From Cryptosporangium arvum DSM 44712 (GTDB lineage Bacteria; Actinomycetota; Actinomycetes; Mycobacteriales; Cryptosporangiaceae): a stretch of DNA of 64,000 bases. The notes beneath the pieces are model-generated. The model searched no databases, had not been told where the DNA came from, and saw nothing but the letters and a program-made list of their open reading frames with translations. Positions 35,215 to 43,148 of the stretch are shown here, in pieces. Where the stretch lies: positions 6,912,894 to 6,976,893 of the forward strand of contig NZ_KK073874.1 in assembly GCF_000585375.1 (NCBI RefSeq), read 5' to 3'. Each line of letters starts with the position of its first letter. The stretch's first letter is position 1. A program made the translations under genes and the position numbers.

Positions 35215-36702
35215 GTGCGTACGGTTCAGGGGCCAACAGATCACGTCGTCGTCGTCGGAGCCGGCCTCGCCGGCCTCTCGTGCGCGCTGAGACTTCTCGG
35301 CGCGGGACGGCAGGTGACGATCGTCGAACGTGAGGACGTACCGGGCGGGCGCGCCGGGCGTCTGACCGTCGACGGCTACCAGTTCGACACCGGCCCGACC
35401 GTCCTCACGATGCCCAACCTGATCGAGGACGCGTTCGGCGCGGTCGGCGAGCGGATGGACGACTGGCTCACGCTCGATCCGGTCAGCCCCCTCTACCGGG
35501 CGTTCTACCCGGACGGTTCGACGCTCGACGTCCACCCGGAGACCGAGCGGATGGCCGCGGAGATCGCGAGCGTCTGCGGGCCGGCCGAGGCCGCCGGGTA
35601 CCGCAAGTTCGTCGACTTCGTCTCCGAGCTCTACCGCCTGGAGATGGACGAGTTCATCGACCGGAACCTCGATTCCCCGCTCGACCTGGTCGGCCCCGGC
35701 GTCGCCCGGCTGCTCGCGCTCGGCGGTTTCCGGCGCCTCGCGCCCAAGGTCGGCCAGTACCTGAAGGACCCGCGGACCCAGCGGATCTTCAGCTTCCAGG
35801 CGATGTACGCCGGGGTCTCGCCGTTCCAGGCGCTCGCGATCTACGCGGTGATCGCGTACATGGACTCGGTCGCCGGCGTGTTCTTCCCCCGCGGCGGTAT
35901 CCACGCGGTGCCCTCGGCGCTGGCCGCGGCGGCCGAGAAGCACGGCGCGCGGATCCGGTACGGCACGACCGTCACGCAGGTCGAGACCCGCAACGGCCGC
36001 GCGACCGGGGTGCGCACCAGCGACGGCGAGCGCATCGCGGCCGACGTCGTCGTGCTCAACCCGGACCTGCCGGTCGCCTACCGCGACCTGCTCCCCTCGT
36101 CGGTGGCTCCGCGGCGGCTGGGGTCGCTGCGCTACTCCCCGTCCTGCTTCCTGCTGCACGTCGGTTCGACCGCCACGTACTCGAAGACCGTGCACCACAA
36201 CATCCACTTCGGACGGGCCTGGAAGCGGACGTTCACCGAGCTGATCGACCGCCAGGAGCTGATGAGCGACCCGTCGCTGCTGGTGTGCAACCCGACGCGC
36301 TCGGACCCGTCGCTGGCCCCCGACGGGCGGCAGACCTACTACGTGCTCGCCCCCACGCCGCACGCCGGGGCGCCGATCGACTGGTCGGTGGTCGGGCCGC
36401 GGTACCGCGACGAGCTCCTCGCGGTGCTCGAGCAGCGGGGTTACGTCGGGTTCGGCGACGGCATCGAGGTGGAGCGGACCGTGACCCCCGCGGACTGGCA
36501 GGCCTCCGGGCTGGCGATGGGGGCGCCGTTCGCGGCCGCCCACACGTTCTTCCAGACCGGCCCGTTCCGGCCGACGAACCTCGCCCGGGGGCTGGAGAAC
36601 GTGGTGTTCACCGGGTCGGGCACGCAGCCGGGCGTCGGCGTCCCGATGGTGCTGGTGTCGGGTCGGCTCGCGGCCGAGCGGATCACCGGTCCCCAGGGCT
36701 GA
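35215..36702 (+). CDS. crtI: Phytoene desaturase
   Basis: 495-residue CrtI: FAD-binding VVVVGAGLAGLSCALRLL, PGGRAGRLTVDGYQFDTGPTV, MYAGVSPFQALAIYAVIAYMD, FPRGGIHAVPSALA and the C-terminal NVVFTGSGTQPGVGVPMVLV. It should convert phytoene to lycopene or a more desaturated product. GTG start at 35215 by leaderless spacing. Followed after 4 nt by the mannosyltransferase and then crtB. Confidence 0.95.
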   Translation: MRTVQGPTDHVVVVGAGLAGLSCALRLLGAGRQVTIVEREDVPGGRAGRLTVDGYQFDTGPTVLTMPNLIEDAFGAVGERMDDWLTLDPVSPLYRAFYPDGSTLDVHPETERMAAEIASVCGPAEAAGYRKFVDFVSELYRLEMDEFIDRNLDSPLDLVGPGVARLLALGGFRRLAPKVGQYLKDPRTQRIFSFQAMYAGVSPFQALAIYAVIAYMDSVAGVFFPRGGIHAVPSALAAAAEKHGARIRYGTTVTQVETRNGRATGVRTSDGERIAADVVVLNPDLPVAYRDLLPSSVAPRRLGSLRYSPSCFLLHVGSTATYSKTVHHNIHFGRAWKRTFTELIDRQELMSDPSLLVCNPTRSDPSLAPDGRQTYYVLAPTPHAGAPIDWSVVGPRYRDELLAVLEQRGYVGFGDGIEVERTVTPADWQASGLAMGAPFAAAHTFFQTGPFRPTNLARGLENVVFTGSGTQPGVGVPMVLVSGRLAAERITGPQG

Positions 36703-36706
36703 CACC

Positions 36707-38194
36707 ATGGTGGTCGTGTCCGCGCCCGCCACCGCCGTCGGAGTCGAACGCGACCGGCTGACCCGGTCGCGGTGGCTGGGGCTCGCGGGGTCCGCGCTGG
36801 TGGCGGTCGGCGGGCTGGGCGCCGGTGCGCTGCCGCGCCCCGATCCGCTGTCCGACGCTCCGGTGCTGCGGTTGTTGCGCCACGGCGCCGGGCCCGGCGT
36901 CTGCATCGCGCTGGCCGCCGTCGGAATGGCGCTGCTCGTGCTGGCCTGGTGGCGGGTCCGCCCGGCCGACGCGCCTTGGATCACGCGCACCGCCGCGCTC
37001 TGGGCCGTCCCGCTCGCGCTGACGCCGCCGCTGTTCAGCCGGGACCTCTACATCTACGGCGCACAGGGCCTGCTGCTGGCCCGCGGGTACGACCCGTACC
37101 AGGTGGGGCCGGACGCGATGACCAGCGGGCCCGGCGTGGACTGGCTCACGTCGATCTCCCCGACCTGGGCCGGGACACCCGCGCCCTACGGTCCGCTGTT
37201 CCTGTTCTTCAGCAGCCGGATCGCCGACGCCGCGCACGGCAACCTCGTCGTCGCGGTGTTCGGGCTGCGGGCGCTGGCGGTGCTCGGCGTCCTCGCGCTC
37301 GCCCTGCTCGTGCCCCGGCTGGCCACCGCGTTCGGCGCCGAGCCGGGCCGCGCCCAGTGGCTGGTGATCGCGAATCCCCTGGTGCTGAGCGTGTTGATCG
37401 CCGGTGGGCACAACGAGGCCCTGATGCTCCCGTTCCTCGCCGGCGCGCTGCTGGTGGCCGTCCGGGCCGGTGACCGGCTGTGGGTCGCGGCCGCGGGGGC
37501 CGGCGCGCTGGCCGGGTTCGCGGTCGCGACGAAGGTGTCGGCGGTCGTGGCGCTGCCGTTCGTCGTCCTGCTGGTCGCCGCCGCGCGGCCCGCCGCCCCC
37601 GGGTGGCGGTGGTGGTGGCACCGCGTCCAGGTGGGGGCCGTCGCCGGCGCCGCGACGGTGCTGGTGGTCGCGCTCGTGTGCCTTGCGGCCGGCCTCGACG
37701 CGGGCTTCGTCCACGCGCTCTCGGTGACCAACGGGATGAGTACGCAGTGGACCTCGATCCCGACCGGCTGGGGCCTGGCCGCGGGCTGGTTCACCACCGC
37801 CGACGACACCGTCCTGGACGCCGCCAGGGCCCTCGGCACGCTCGTCACCGCGGTGCTGCTCGTCGTCCTCTGGTGGCGGGTGCGCCACGACGGACCCGGG
37901 CGGATCGCGGGGGCGTGCGCGGCCGCGTTCCTGGTGCTGGCGTTCCTCGGGGCCTCGTTCCACCCCTGGTACCTGGTGTGGGCGCTGGTGCCGCTCGCCG
38001 CCGCGACCGACGCGTGGCCCCGGTTCACCCGGGCGATCGCGGTCCTCAGCGCCGCGCTCTGCTTCCTGGTCCTCCCCAACGGCTACAACCTCGCCCGCGC
38101 CACCGAGGTGCCGGGCACCATCCTCGACCTTCTCCTCACCGCGGCCGCGGTGGGCTACGTCAGCTGGAAGGCAGCGAGCCATGAGCGAGCGTGA
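36707..38194 (+). CDS. Polyprenol-phosphomannose-dependent alpha-1,6-mannosyltransferase (MptA/MptB-like)
   Basis: 495 residues with about 12 membrane segments, of the GT-C mannosyltransferase family of lipoglycan synthesis. Conserved FSRDLYIYGAQGLLLARGYDPY near residue 110 supplies the acidic catalytic loop; FHPWYLVWALVPLAA is the family's C-terminal motif. In M. tuberculosis the same position after idsA2 is held by MptA (Rv2174). It builds the alpha-1,6-mannan of LM/LAM-like molecules. Its end overlaps crtB by 14 nt, so carotenoid and lipoglycan genes share a message here. Confidence 0.87.
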   Translation: MVVVSAPATAVGVERDRLTRSRWLGLAGSALVAVGGLGAGALPRPDPLSDAPVLRLLRHGAGPGVCIALAAVGMALLVLAWWRVRPADAPWITRTAALWAVPLALTPPLFSRDLYIYGAQGLLLARGYDPYQVGPDAMTSGPGVDWLTSISPTWAGTPAPYGPLFLFFSSRIADAAHGNLVVAVFGLRALAVLGVLALALLVPRLATAFGAEPGRAQWLVIANPLVLSVLIAGGHNEALMLPFLAGALLVAVRAGDRLWVAAAGAGALAGFAVATKVSAVVALPFVVLLVAAARPAAPGWRWWWHRVQVGAVAGAATVLVVALVCLAAGLDAGFVHALSVTNGMSTQWTSIPTGWGLAAGWFTTADDTVLDAARALGTLVTAVLLVVLWWRVRHDGPGRIAGACAAAFLVLAFLGASFHPWYLVWALVPLAAATDAWPRFTRAIAVLSAALCFLVLPNGYNLARATEVPGTILDLLLTAAAVGYVSWKAASHERA

Positions 38195-39122
38195 ACTGGA
38201 CGCCGCCGGAATCACCGATCCGAAACTGCGCGCCTCCTACGCGGAGTGCCGCGACCTCCTCGCCGAACACGGCAAGACCTACCACCTGGCGACGCTGCTG
38301 CTCCCGCCCGGCAAGCGCCCGTACGTGCAGGCGCTCTACGGCTTCGCCCGCTACGCCGACGAGATCGTCGACGACCTGAGCTCCACGCTCTCGGACGCCG
38401 AGAAAGCCGCGACGCTCGACGCGTTCGCCGCCGAGGTCCGCGCCGACCTCGACCGCGGGTCGTCCGACCACCCGATCACCCGGGCGCTCGTCGACACCGT
38501 CACCCGCTGGGACATCGACCGCCGCTACCTCGACGCGTTCCTCGACTCGATGCGGATGGACCTCACCGTCACCGAGTACGCCACCTACGACGACCTGATG
38601 ACCTACGTCTACGGGTCGGCCGCCGTGATCGGACTGCAGATGGTGCCGATCCTGGAGCACCCGGGCGTACCGCGCGCGGTCGTCGAGCCGTACGCCGCCG
38701 ACCTCGGCGTCGCGTTCCAGCTGGCGAACTTCATCCGGGACGTGGGTGAGGACCTCCGGCGAGGGCGGATCTACCTGCCGATGGAGGACCTCGCGCTGTT
38801 CGGCGTCGACCGCGAGCACCTGGAGCGGGGCGTGGTGGACGGCCCGGTCCGGCGGCTGCTGGCGTTCGAGGTGGCCCGCTGCCGGGAGGTCTACCGCGCG
38901 GCCTGGCCCGGCCTGCGGCTGCTGCACCCGGCCAGCCAGGAGTGCATGAAGACCGCGTTCCGGCTCTACGGCGGCATCCTCGACGCGGTCGAGCGCGCTG
39001 ATTACCAGGTGCTCGACCGCCGGGTCGCGGTCAGCAACACCCGCCGCGCGGCCGTCGCGCTGCCCGCGCTGGCCCGCGCGATCCGGGCGCGGCGAACGTC
39101 GCCGGTGGCGCCGCGCCCGTGA
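38181..39122 (+). CDS. crtB: Phytoene synthase
   Basis: 313-residue squalene/phytoene synthase joining two GGPP. The two Asp-rich motifs are RYADEIVDDL and NFIRDVGEDLRRGRIYLP, with YVYGSAAVIGLQM before the second one. ATG at 38181 lies inside the end of the mannosyltransferase gene; the stop overlaps the AraC-type regulator (GTGA). Confidence 0.96.
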   Translation: MSERELDAAGITDPKLRASYAECRDLLAEHGKTYHLATLLLPPGKRPYVQALYGFARYADEIVDDLSSTLSDAEKAATLDAFAAEVRADLDRGSSDHPITRALVDTVTRWDIDRRYLDAFLDSMRMDLTVTEYATYDDLMTYVYGSAAVIGLQMVPILEHPGVPRAVVEPYAADLGVAFQLANFIRDVGEDLRRGRIYLPMEDLALFGVDREHLERGVVDGPVRRLLAFEVARCREVYRAAWPGLRLLHPASQECMKTAFRLYGGILDAVERADYQVLDRRVAVSNTRRAAVALPALARAIRARRTSPVAPRP

Positions 39123-39565
39123 GCACGCACCCGGTCAGGCACCTGCAGCGCGCGCGTGACCTGGCCGACGTCCGGTACGCCGAGCCGATCACGGTCGGTG
39201 ACCTGGCCCGCGCGGCCGGGCTCTCGCCCGCGCACTTCAGCCGCGAGTTCCGCCGGGTGTTCGGCGAGGCGCCGCACCAGTACCTGCTCACCCGGCGCCT
39301 GGAGCGCGCCGCGGCGCTGCTGCGCGACACCGACTGGACGGTGGCCCGCATCTGCCACGCCGTCGGGCTGACCAGCGTCGGTTCGTTCACGACCGCGTTC
39401 GGCCGGGCGTTCGGGCGCTCCCCGGTCGCCTACCGGGCGTCGTTCCCGCCGGCGACCAGGCACATCCGGATACCGCTCTGCGTCGCGCGCAGCTACGCGC
39501 GCCCGGTTTACCGCACGTTTCGAGAAGACGTGCCGCCGTCACCGTCCGTAGATTCGCCGGTATGA
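39119..39565 (+). CDS. AraC-type HTH regulator without a sensor domain
   Basis: 148 residues made almost only of the AraC DNA-binding domain: ITVGDLARAAGLSPAHFSREFRRVFGEAPHQYL (first HTH) and ICHAVGLTSVGSFTTAFGRAFGRSP (second HTH). No ligand domain. GTG overlaps the crtB stop and its own stop overlaps the VOC gene, so the regulator and a small-molecule-binding VOC protein are coupled. A role in controlling crt genes is plausible, not shown. Confidence 0.85.
   Translation: MSTHPVRHLQRARDLADVRYAEPITVGDLARAAGLSPAHFSREFRRVFGEAPHQYLLTRRLERAAALLRDTDWTVARICHAVGLTSVGSFTTAFGRAFGRSPVAYRASFPPATRHIRIPLCVARSYARPVYRTFREDVPPSPSVDSPV
39549..39554 (+). promoter_or_regulatory. Possible internal leaderless promoter for the VOC gene
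   Basis: TAGATT, 7 nt before the ATG at 39562, inside the end of the AraC-type gene. It would allow separate expression of the VOC protein. Confidence 0.4.
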
Positions 39566-40014
39566 CCACACGGATCGTGAACGCGCAGTTCTGGGTGCAC
39601 GACCAGGACGAGGCGCTGGCCTTCTACGTCGGCAAGCTCGGGTGGGAGGTGCGCTCGGACGTCACGATGCCGGAGTGGGCGTTCCGCTGGCTCGTCGTCG
39701 GTCCGGTCGGACAGCCCGACGTGGGGCTGGTGCTGATGCCCGTCCCGGGCGCGCCGCTGCTCGACGGCACCGCGTCGGCGCAGCTGGCCGAACTCGTCGC
39801 CCGGGGCGCGGGCGGGACGCTGTTCCTCGAGACCGACGACTGCCGGGCCACCTACGACGAGCTGTCCGCGCGCGGCGTCGAGTTCAACGACCCGCCGACG
39901 CCGCAGGCCTACGGCATCGACACGTCGTTCCGGGATCCGTCCGGCAACAACGTGCGGCTCACTCAGATGACGGAATTCTCGCCCGGCCGAGCCGAATCCA
40001 CGTCGACACCGTGA
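39562..40014 (+). CDS. VOC (glyoxalase/bleomycin-resistance) family protein
   Basis: 150 residues, two beta-alpha-beta-beta-beta halves: FWVHDQDEALAFYVGKLGWEV and GTLFLETDDCRATYDELSARGVEF, ending FRDPSGNNVRLTQ. No specific enzyme can be named. Coupled to the AraC-type gene by ATGA. Its last 56 nt overlap the convergent crtYd gene. Confidence 0.82.
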   Translation: MTTRIVNAQFWVHDQDEALAFYVGKLGWEVRSDVTMPEWAFRWLVVGPVGQPDVGLVLMPVPGAPLLDGTASAQLAELVARGAGGTLFLETDDCRATYDELSARGVEFNDPPTPQAYGIDTSFRDPSGNNVRLTQMTEFSPGRAESTSTP

Positions 40015-40267
40015 GCAGCACCATCGCGAACCCGAACAACAGGTCCTCCACCGGCGCGTAGACGAGCCGCCACCCGATGATGTCGTCCGGGTTGTACAGC
40101 ACGATCCCACGTCCGGTGAGGAACCCGTTCGTCAGCAGCTGGAAGAACACGACGATCGCGTAGGAGACCCACCAGACCCGGCGGGTGATCAGCCGGGTCC
40201 GCCAGACGAAGAGGTCGACGACGAGCGCGCCGACGACGCCGAGCAACGCGGCCTGCGTGTACGTCAC
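39959..40267 (-). CDS. crtYd: Lycopene cyclase subunit CrtYd
   Basis: 102-residue membrane protein with three hydrophobic segments; ITRRVWWVSYAIVVFFQL, IVLYNPDDIIGWRLVYAPVEDLLFGF identify the second subunit of the heterodimeric lycopene cyclase of actinobacteria. The PVEDLLFGF element is the catalytic-acid motif. GTG start at 40267 overlaps the crtYc TGA. Depending on the enzyme, it makes beta or epsilon rings, and one or both ends; not readable here. It ends inside the VOC gene on the other strand. Confidence 0.9.
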   Translation of the reverse strand: MTYTQAALLGVVGALVVDLFVWRTRLITRRVWWVSYAIVVFFQLLTNGFLTGRGIVLYNPDDIIGWRLVYAPVEDLLFGFAMVLLTVSTWIRLGRARIPSSE

Positions 40268-40587
40268 TCGTCGCCGGCCTTCCACTGGGTGACCTTCCGG
40301 ACGGCCTCGAACGACAGGATCGCCGCGACCGGCACCACCAGGAAGAACAACAGCTCCTCCAACGGCAGCGGCCCGAACCTGACCCCGGTCATCTGGCCGA
40401 AGTCGAACGTCCAGTGGTCGGCCGCGATCGCGGCCAGGTCCCAGGCGACGAAGATCACGACCGTCGGAGCCAGCGCCAGCAGCAGCCGCTTCCACCGCCG
40501 GTACACCCGTACGCGCAGGAACACCTCGAGCCAGCCGGAACCGATCACCACGAAGACGAGAACGGCCAGGTAACTGAGGTGTCTCAA
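40264..40587 (-). CDS. crtYc: Lycopene cyclase subunit CrtYc
   Basis: 107-residue first subunit of the split lycopene cyclase: SYLAVLVFVVIGSGWLEV, YRRWKRLLLALAPTVVIFVAWD and the acidic motif FGPLPLEELLFFLVVP. The best start is a TTG at 40587 that overlaps the TGA of the Rv2175c-like gene (TTGA); no ATG or GTG fits the conserved N-terminus. Cotranscribed with crtYd and with the regulator upstream. Confidence 0.9.
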   Translation of the reverse strand: MRHLSYLAVLVFVVIGSGWLEVFLRVRVYRRWKRLLLALAPTVVIFVAWDLAAIAADHWTFDFGQMTGVRFGPLPLEELLFFLVVPVAAILSFEAVRKVTQWKAGDE

Positions 40588-41027
40588 AAGCCCAGTGCCT
40601 GCGCTCGGCGCTTGACCTCGGTCGGCCGTTCGCTCAGCGCGGCCGCCGGCGTGCCCTCGGGCAGCGTCGAGTCGGGGGTGTAGAGCCAGGTCAACGCTTC
40701 CTCGGCCTGGTAGCCGGCGTCGTGCAGCACGGTGAGCACCCCGGCCAGGTGGCGCGCCAGGTTGGAGTTCTGCCCCGCCTCCGAGCGCAGGTCGGGGACG
40801 AGGTCGGCGGGCAGCTTCAGGACACCGTCCCGGCGGACCGCGATCAGCGTGTTGCTCTTCACCATCTGGTGCACCCGCGTCACCCGGACGTCGAGCCGCT
40901 CGGCGGCCTCGGGGACGGTCAGCCATTCACTCGGTTCCACGCCACCACGATCCCACGACGTCTCGGTTGAGCGACGAACGGCGTCCGGCGCGAACCATTT
41001 GTCGTCGCAATCCGTGTGCTCGGACAT
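40584..41027 (-). CDS. Rv2175c-family winged-helix DNA-binding protein
   Basis: 147 residues: a polar N-terminus with several Ser/Thr, a helix-turn-helix (WLTVPEAAERLDVRVTRVHQMVKSNTL, about 35-62) and the Rv2175c C-terminal domain (LARHLAGVLTVLHDAGYQAEEALTWLYTPD). In M. tuberculosis the homologue binds DNA and is phosphorylated by PknL, which is encoded divergently there as here. Cotranscription with crtYc-crtYd (TTGA overlap) suggests that this regulator also reaches the pigment genes. A 17-bp palindrome lies just upstream. Confidence 0.9.
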   Translation of the reverse strand: MSEHTDCDDKWFAPDAVRRSTETSWDRGGVEPSEWLTVPEAAERLDVRVTRVHQMVKSNTLIAVRRDGVLKLPADLVPDLRSEAGQNSNLARHLAGVLTVLHDAGYQAEEALTWLYTPDSTLPEGTPAAALSERPTEVKRRAQALGF

Positions 41028-41036
41028 GAAACTCCG

Positions 41037-41053
41037 TGGTCATATCATGACCA
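41037..41053. promoter_or_regulatory. Palindrome in the Rv2175c-like/pknL divergent promoter
   Basis: TGGTCAT-ATC-ATGACCA, perfect 7-bp arms with a 3-bp spacer, 10 nt upstream of the Rv2175c-like ATG and about 90 nt upstream of pknL. A good candidate operator for the DNA-binding protein itself. A partial further copy (GGTCAC) follows at 41057. Confidence 0.6.
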
Positions 41054-41131
41054 AAGGTCACCATCGAGCCTGGGGGGCGACGTTCTGTCGGCCGGGATGG
41101 CAGGTCGCCTGTCTCGTCGACAGTCTCTCCG

Positions 41132-41137
41132 TACACT
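41132..41137 (+). promoter_or_regulatory. Leaderless promoter -10 for pknL
   Basis: TACACT, 7 nt before GTG 41145. The spacing decides the start in favour of this GTG over the ATG at 41139, which would be only one base after the hexamer. Confidence 0.6.
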
Positions 41138-41144
41138 GATGCCC

Positions 41145-43121
41145 GTGGACAGGACGCTGGCCGACCCCATGGTGGGTTCCGTGCTCGAGGGGCGCTACCG
41201 AATTCGGGGGCGGATCGCGCGCGGTGGCATGGCGACCGTGTACGACGCCGTCGACGAACGTCTGGAACGAACCGTCGCGGTCAAGGTCATGCATCCGGGG
41301 TACGCCTCCGACCCGGCGTTCGTCCACCGTTTCATCCAGGAAGCCCGCTCGGCGGCCGCACTGAGCCATCCGCACGTCGTCGCGGTCTACGACCAGGGCG
41401 TGCACGAGGGCCTCGCGTTCCTCGTCATGGAGCAGGTGCAGGGCCGCACGCTGCGCGACGTGCTCACCGCGCGGGGCCGGCTGCCCGCGTCGGACGCGCT
41501 CGCGATCCTCGACCCGGTCCTCGACGCGCTGGCCGCCGCGCACCGCGCCGGCATGGTCCACCGCGACGTGAAGCCGGAGAACGTGCTGATCGGCTCGGAC
41601 GGTCGCGCGGTGAAGGTCGCCGACTTCGGCCTGGCCCGCGCGGTCGCGTCGGTGGGTCCGACCTCCACCCGCGGTGTCGTGATGGGCACTGTGGCCTATG
41701 TCTCACCCGAGCAGATCACCTACGGCCAGGCGAGCACGCGCAGTGACGTCTACTCGGCCGGGATCATGCTCTTCGAGATGCTCACCGGCTCGGTGCCCTA
41801 CGGCGGCGACTCCTCGGTGAACATCGCGTTCCAGCACGTCCACGCGGACGTGCCGCCGCCGTCGTCGCGTGCACCGCTGGTTCCGCCGGCGATCGACGAA
41901 CTCGCGATGCGCGCCACCCGGCGCGATCCGAACGCGCGCCCGGACGACGCCGGTGCGTTCCTCGACGAGCTGCGCGTGGTGCGTGACGAGCTCGAGGGCC
42001 GCAGCACGCGCAGCGTGTCGGGCACCGGCATCCTGCAGGGCCTGAACCAGCCGAGCGGGCCGCCGACGATCACCGCGTCCGCCGCCGTGCCGGTGCCGCA
42101 GTCCCCCGGCCAGCACACCCAGGTCGTCCCGCGCGGCCACGAAGCGCGCGGCACCGCGATGATGCCGAACGTCGCTCCGCTGGGCGGCGGTCATCGGGCC
42201 AACGGGCCGTCGCTGCCCGGTCCGCTCGGTCGGCTCAGCCCGCAGCACCGCCGGCTCGCGCTGATCGCGGCGATCGTCGTGGTCGCGCTGATCGCCGCGA
42301 GCACCGGCTGGTATCTCGGCGTCGGCCGGTACACGTCGACCCCGTCGTTCGACGGGCTCAACCGGGAAGACGCGATCAACCGCGCGAAGACGCAGGGCCT
42401 GCGGATCGAGGTCCTGGAGAAGAACGACGACAAGGCGTTGAACGGCCGGGTCTTCGATCAGTCACCGGACGCCGACGGGCGGATCCGCAAGGGCGGCACC
42501 GTCACGGTGACGATCTCCAAGGGCCCGAACGTCGTCACGATTCCGGCCACCCTGGCGAAGAAGAGCAAGGGCGAGGCCAGGACCACACTGGAGAAGGCCG
42601 GCTTCAAGGTCGCGGAGGACTACGACTTCAGCGACGACGTCGAGTCCAACAAGCTGATCTCGACGACCCCGTTGCTCGGCACGAAAGCGAAGTACGGCTC
42701 GACCGTGCTGATGCTGATCAGCCGGGGCAAGGGCGTCGAACTGCCGGATCTGGAAGGCCGGTCCCGCGAGGAGGCCGAGCAGCGCCTCCAGGAGCTCAAC
42801 CTCCAGTTCACGATCGAGATCGTCGAGTCCGACAACCCCGATCAGGCCGGCAAGGTCATCGAGCAGACGCCGGACAAGGGCCAGGTCAGCGGCGACACCA
42901 CGATCAAGCTGGAGGTGGCGCAGGGCCAGGCCCAGGTCGAGGTGCCCGACGTCGTCGGCAAGCGGTTCAACGAGGCGCGGGACATCCTGGAAGAGGCGGG
43001 GCTGCGCGCCGATCGCCAGGGCGGCGGCCGCGGTGACGACGAAGCGCGGGTGTTCTTCCAGGTGCCGTCGGCCGGGGACAGCGTCGCGGGTAACAGCCGG
43101 GTCCGGCTGTTCGTCGGCTGA
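41145..43121 (+). CDS. pknL: PASTA-domain Ser/Thr protein kinase PknL
   Basis: 658-residue receptor kinase. Kinase domain 16-280: P-loop IARGGMATVY, catalytic Lys47 (AVKVMH), HRD at 139-141 (MVHRDVKPENVL), DFG at 160-162, GTVAYVSPEQ in the activation segment. A Pro-rich juxtamembrane stretch follows, then one membrane segment (371-391) and four PASTA repeats outside the cell (from about 398), which in this family bind peptidoglycan fragments. Divergent from the Rv2175c-like gene, its expected phosphorylation target by analogy with M. tuberculosis. GTG start. Confidence 0.95.
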   Translation: MDRTLADPMVGSVLEGRYRIRGRIARGGMATVYDAVDERLERTVAVKVMHPGYASDPAFVHRFIQEARSAAALSHPHVVAVYDQGVHEGLAFLVMEQVQGRTLRDVLTARGRLPASDALAILDPVLDALAAAHRAGMVHRDVKPENVLIGSDGRAVKVADFGLARAVASVGPTSTRGVVMGTVAYVSPEQITYGQASTRSDVYSAGIMLFEMLTGSVPYGGDSSVNIAFQHVHADVPPPSSRAPLVPPAIDELAMRATRRDPNARPDDAGAFLDELRVVRDELEGRSTRSVSGTGILQGLNQPSGPPTITASAAVPVPQSPGQHTQVVPRGHEARGTAMMPNVAPLGGGHRANGPSLPGPLGRLSPQHRRLALIAAIVVVALIAASTGWYLGVGRYTSTPSFDGLNREDAINRAKTQGLRIEVLEKNDDKALNGRVFDQSPDADGRIRKGGTVTVTISKGPNVVTIPATLAKKSKGEARTTLEKAGFKVAEDYDFSDDVESNKLISTTPLLGTKAKYGSTVLMLISRGKGVELPDLEGRSREEAEQRLQELNLQFTIEIVESDNPDQAGKVIEQTPDKGQVSGDTTIKLEVAQGQAQVEVPDVVGKRFNEARDILEEAGLRADRQGGGRGDDEARVFFQVPSAGDSVAGNSRVRLFVG

Positions 43122-43134
43122 GCCCACCGGCGGT

Positions 43135-43140
43135 TAAGCT
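43135..43140 (+). promoter_or_regulatory. Leaderless promoter -10 for nfo
   Basis: TAAGCT, 8 nt before the GTG at 43149, no ribosome binding site. Confidence 0.5.
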
Positions 43141-43148
43141 CGGCGATC

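Noticed and set aside
41016-41144. Upstream starts for pknL at 41016 or 41139
   Set aside because: The -10 hexamer at 41132-41137 and the conserved VDRTLADP N-terminus favour GTG 41145.
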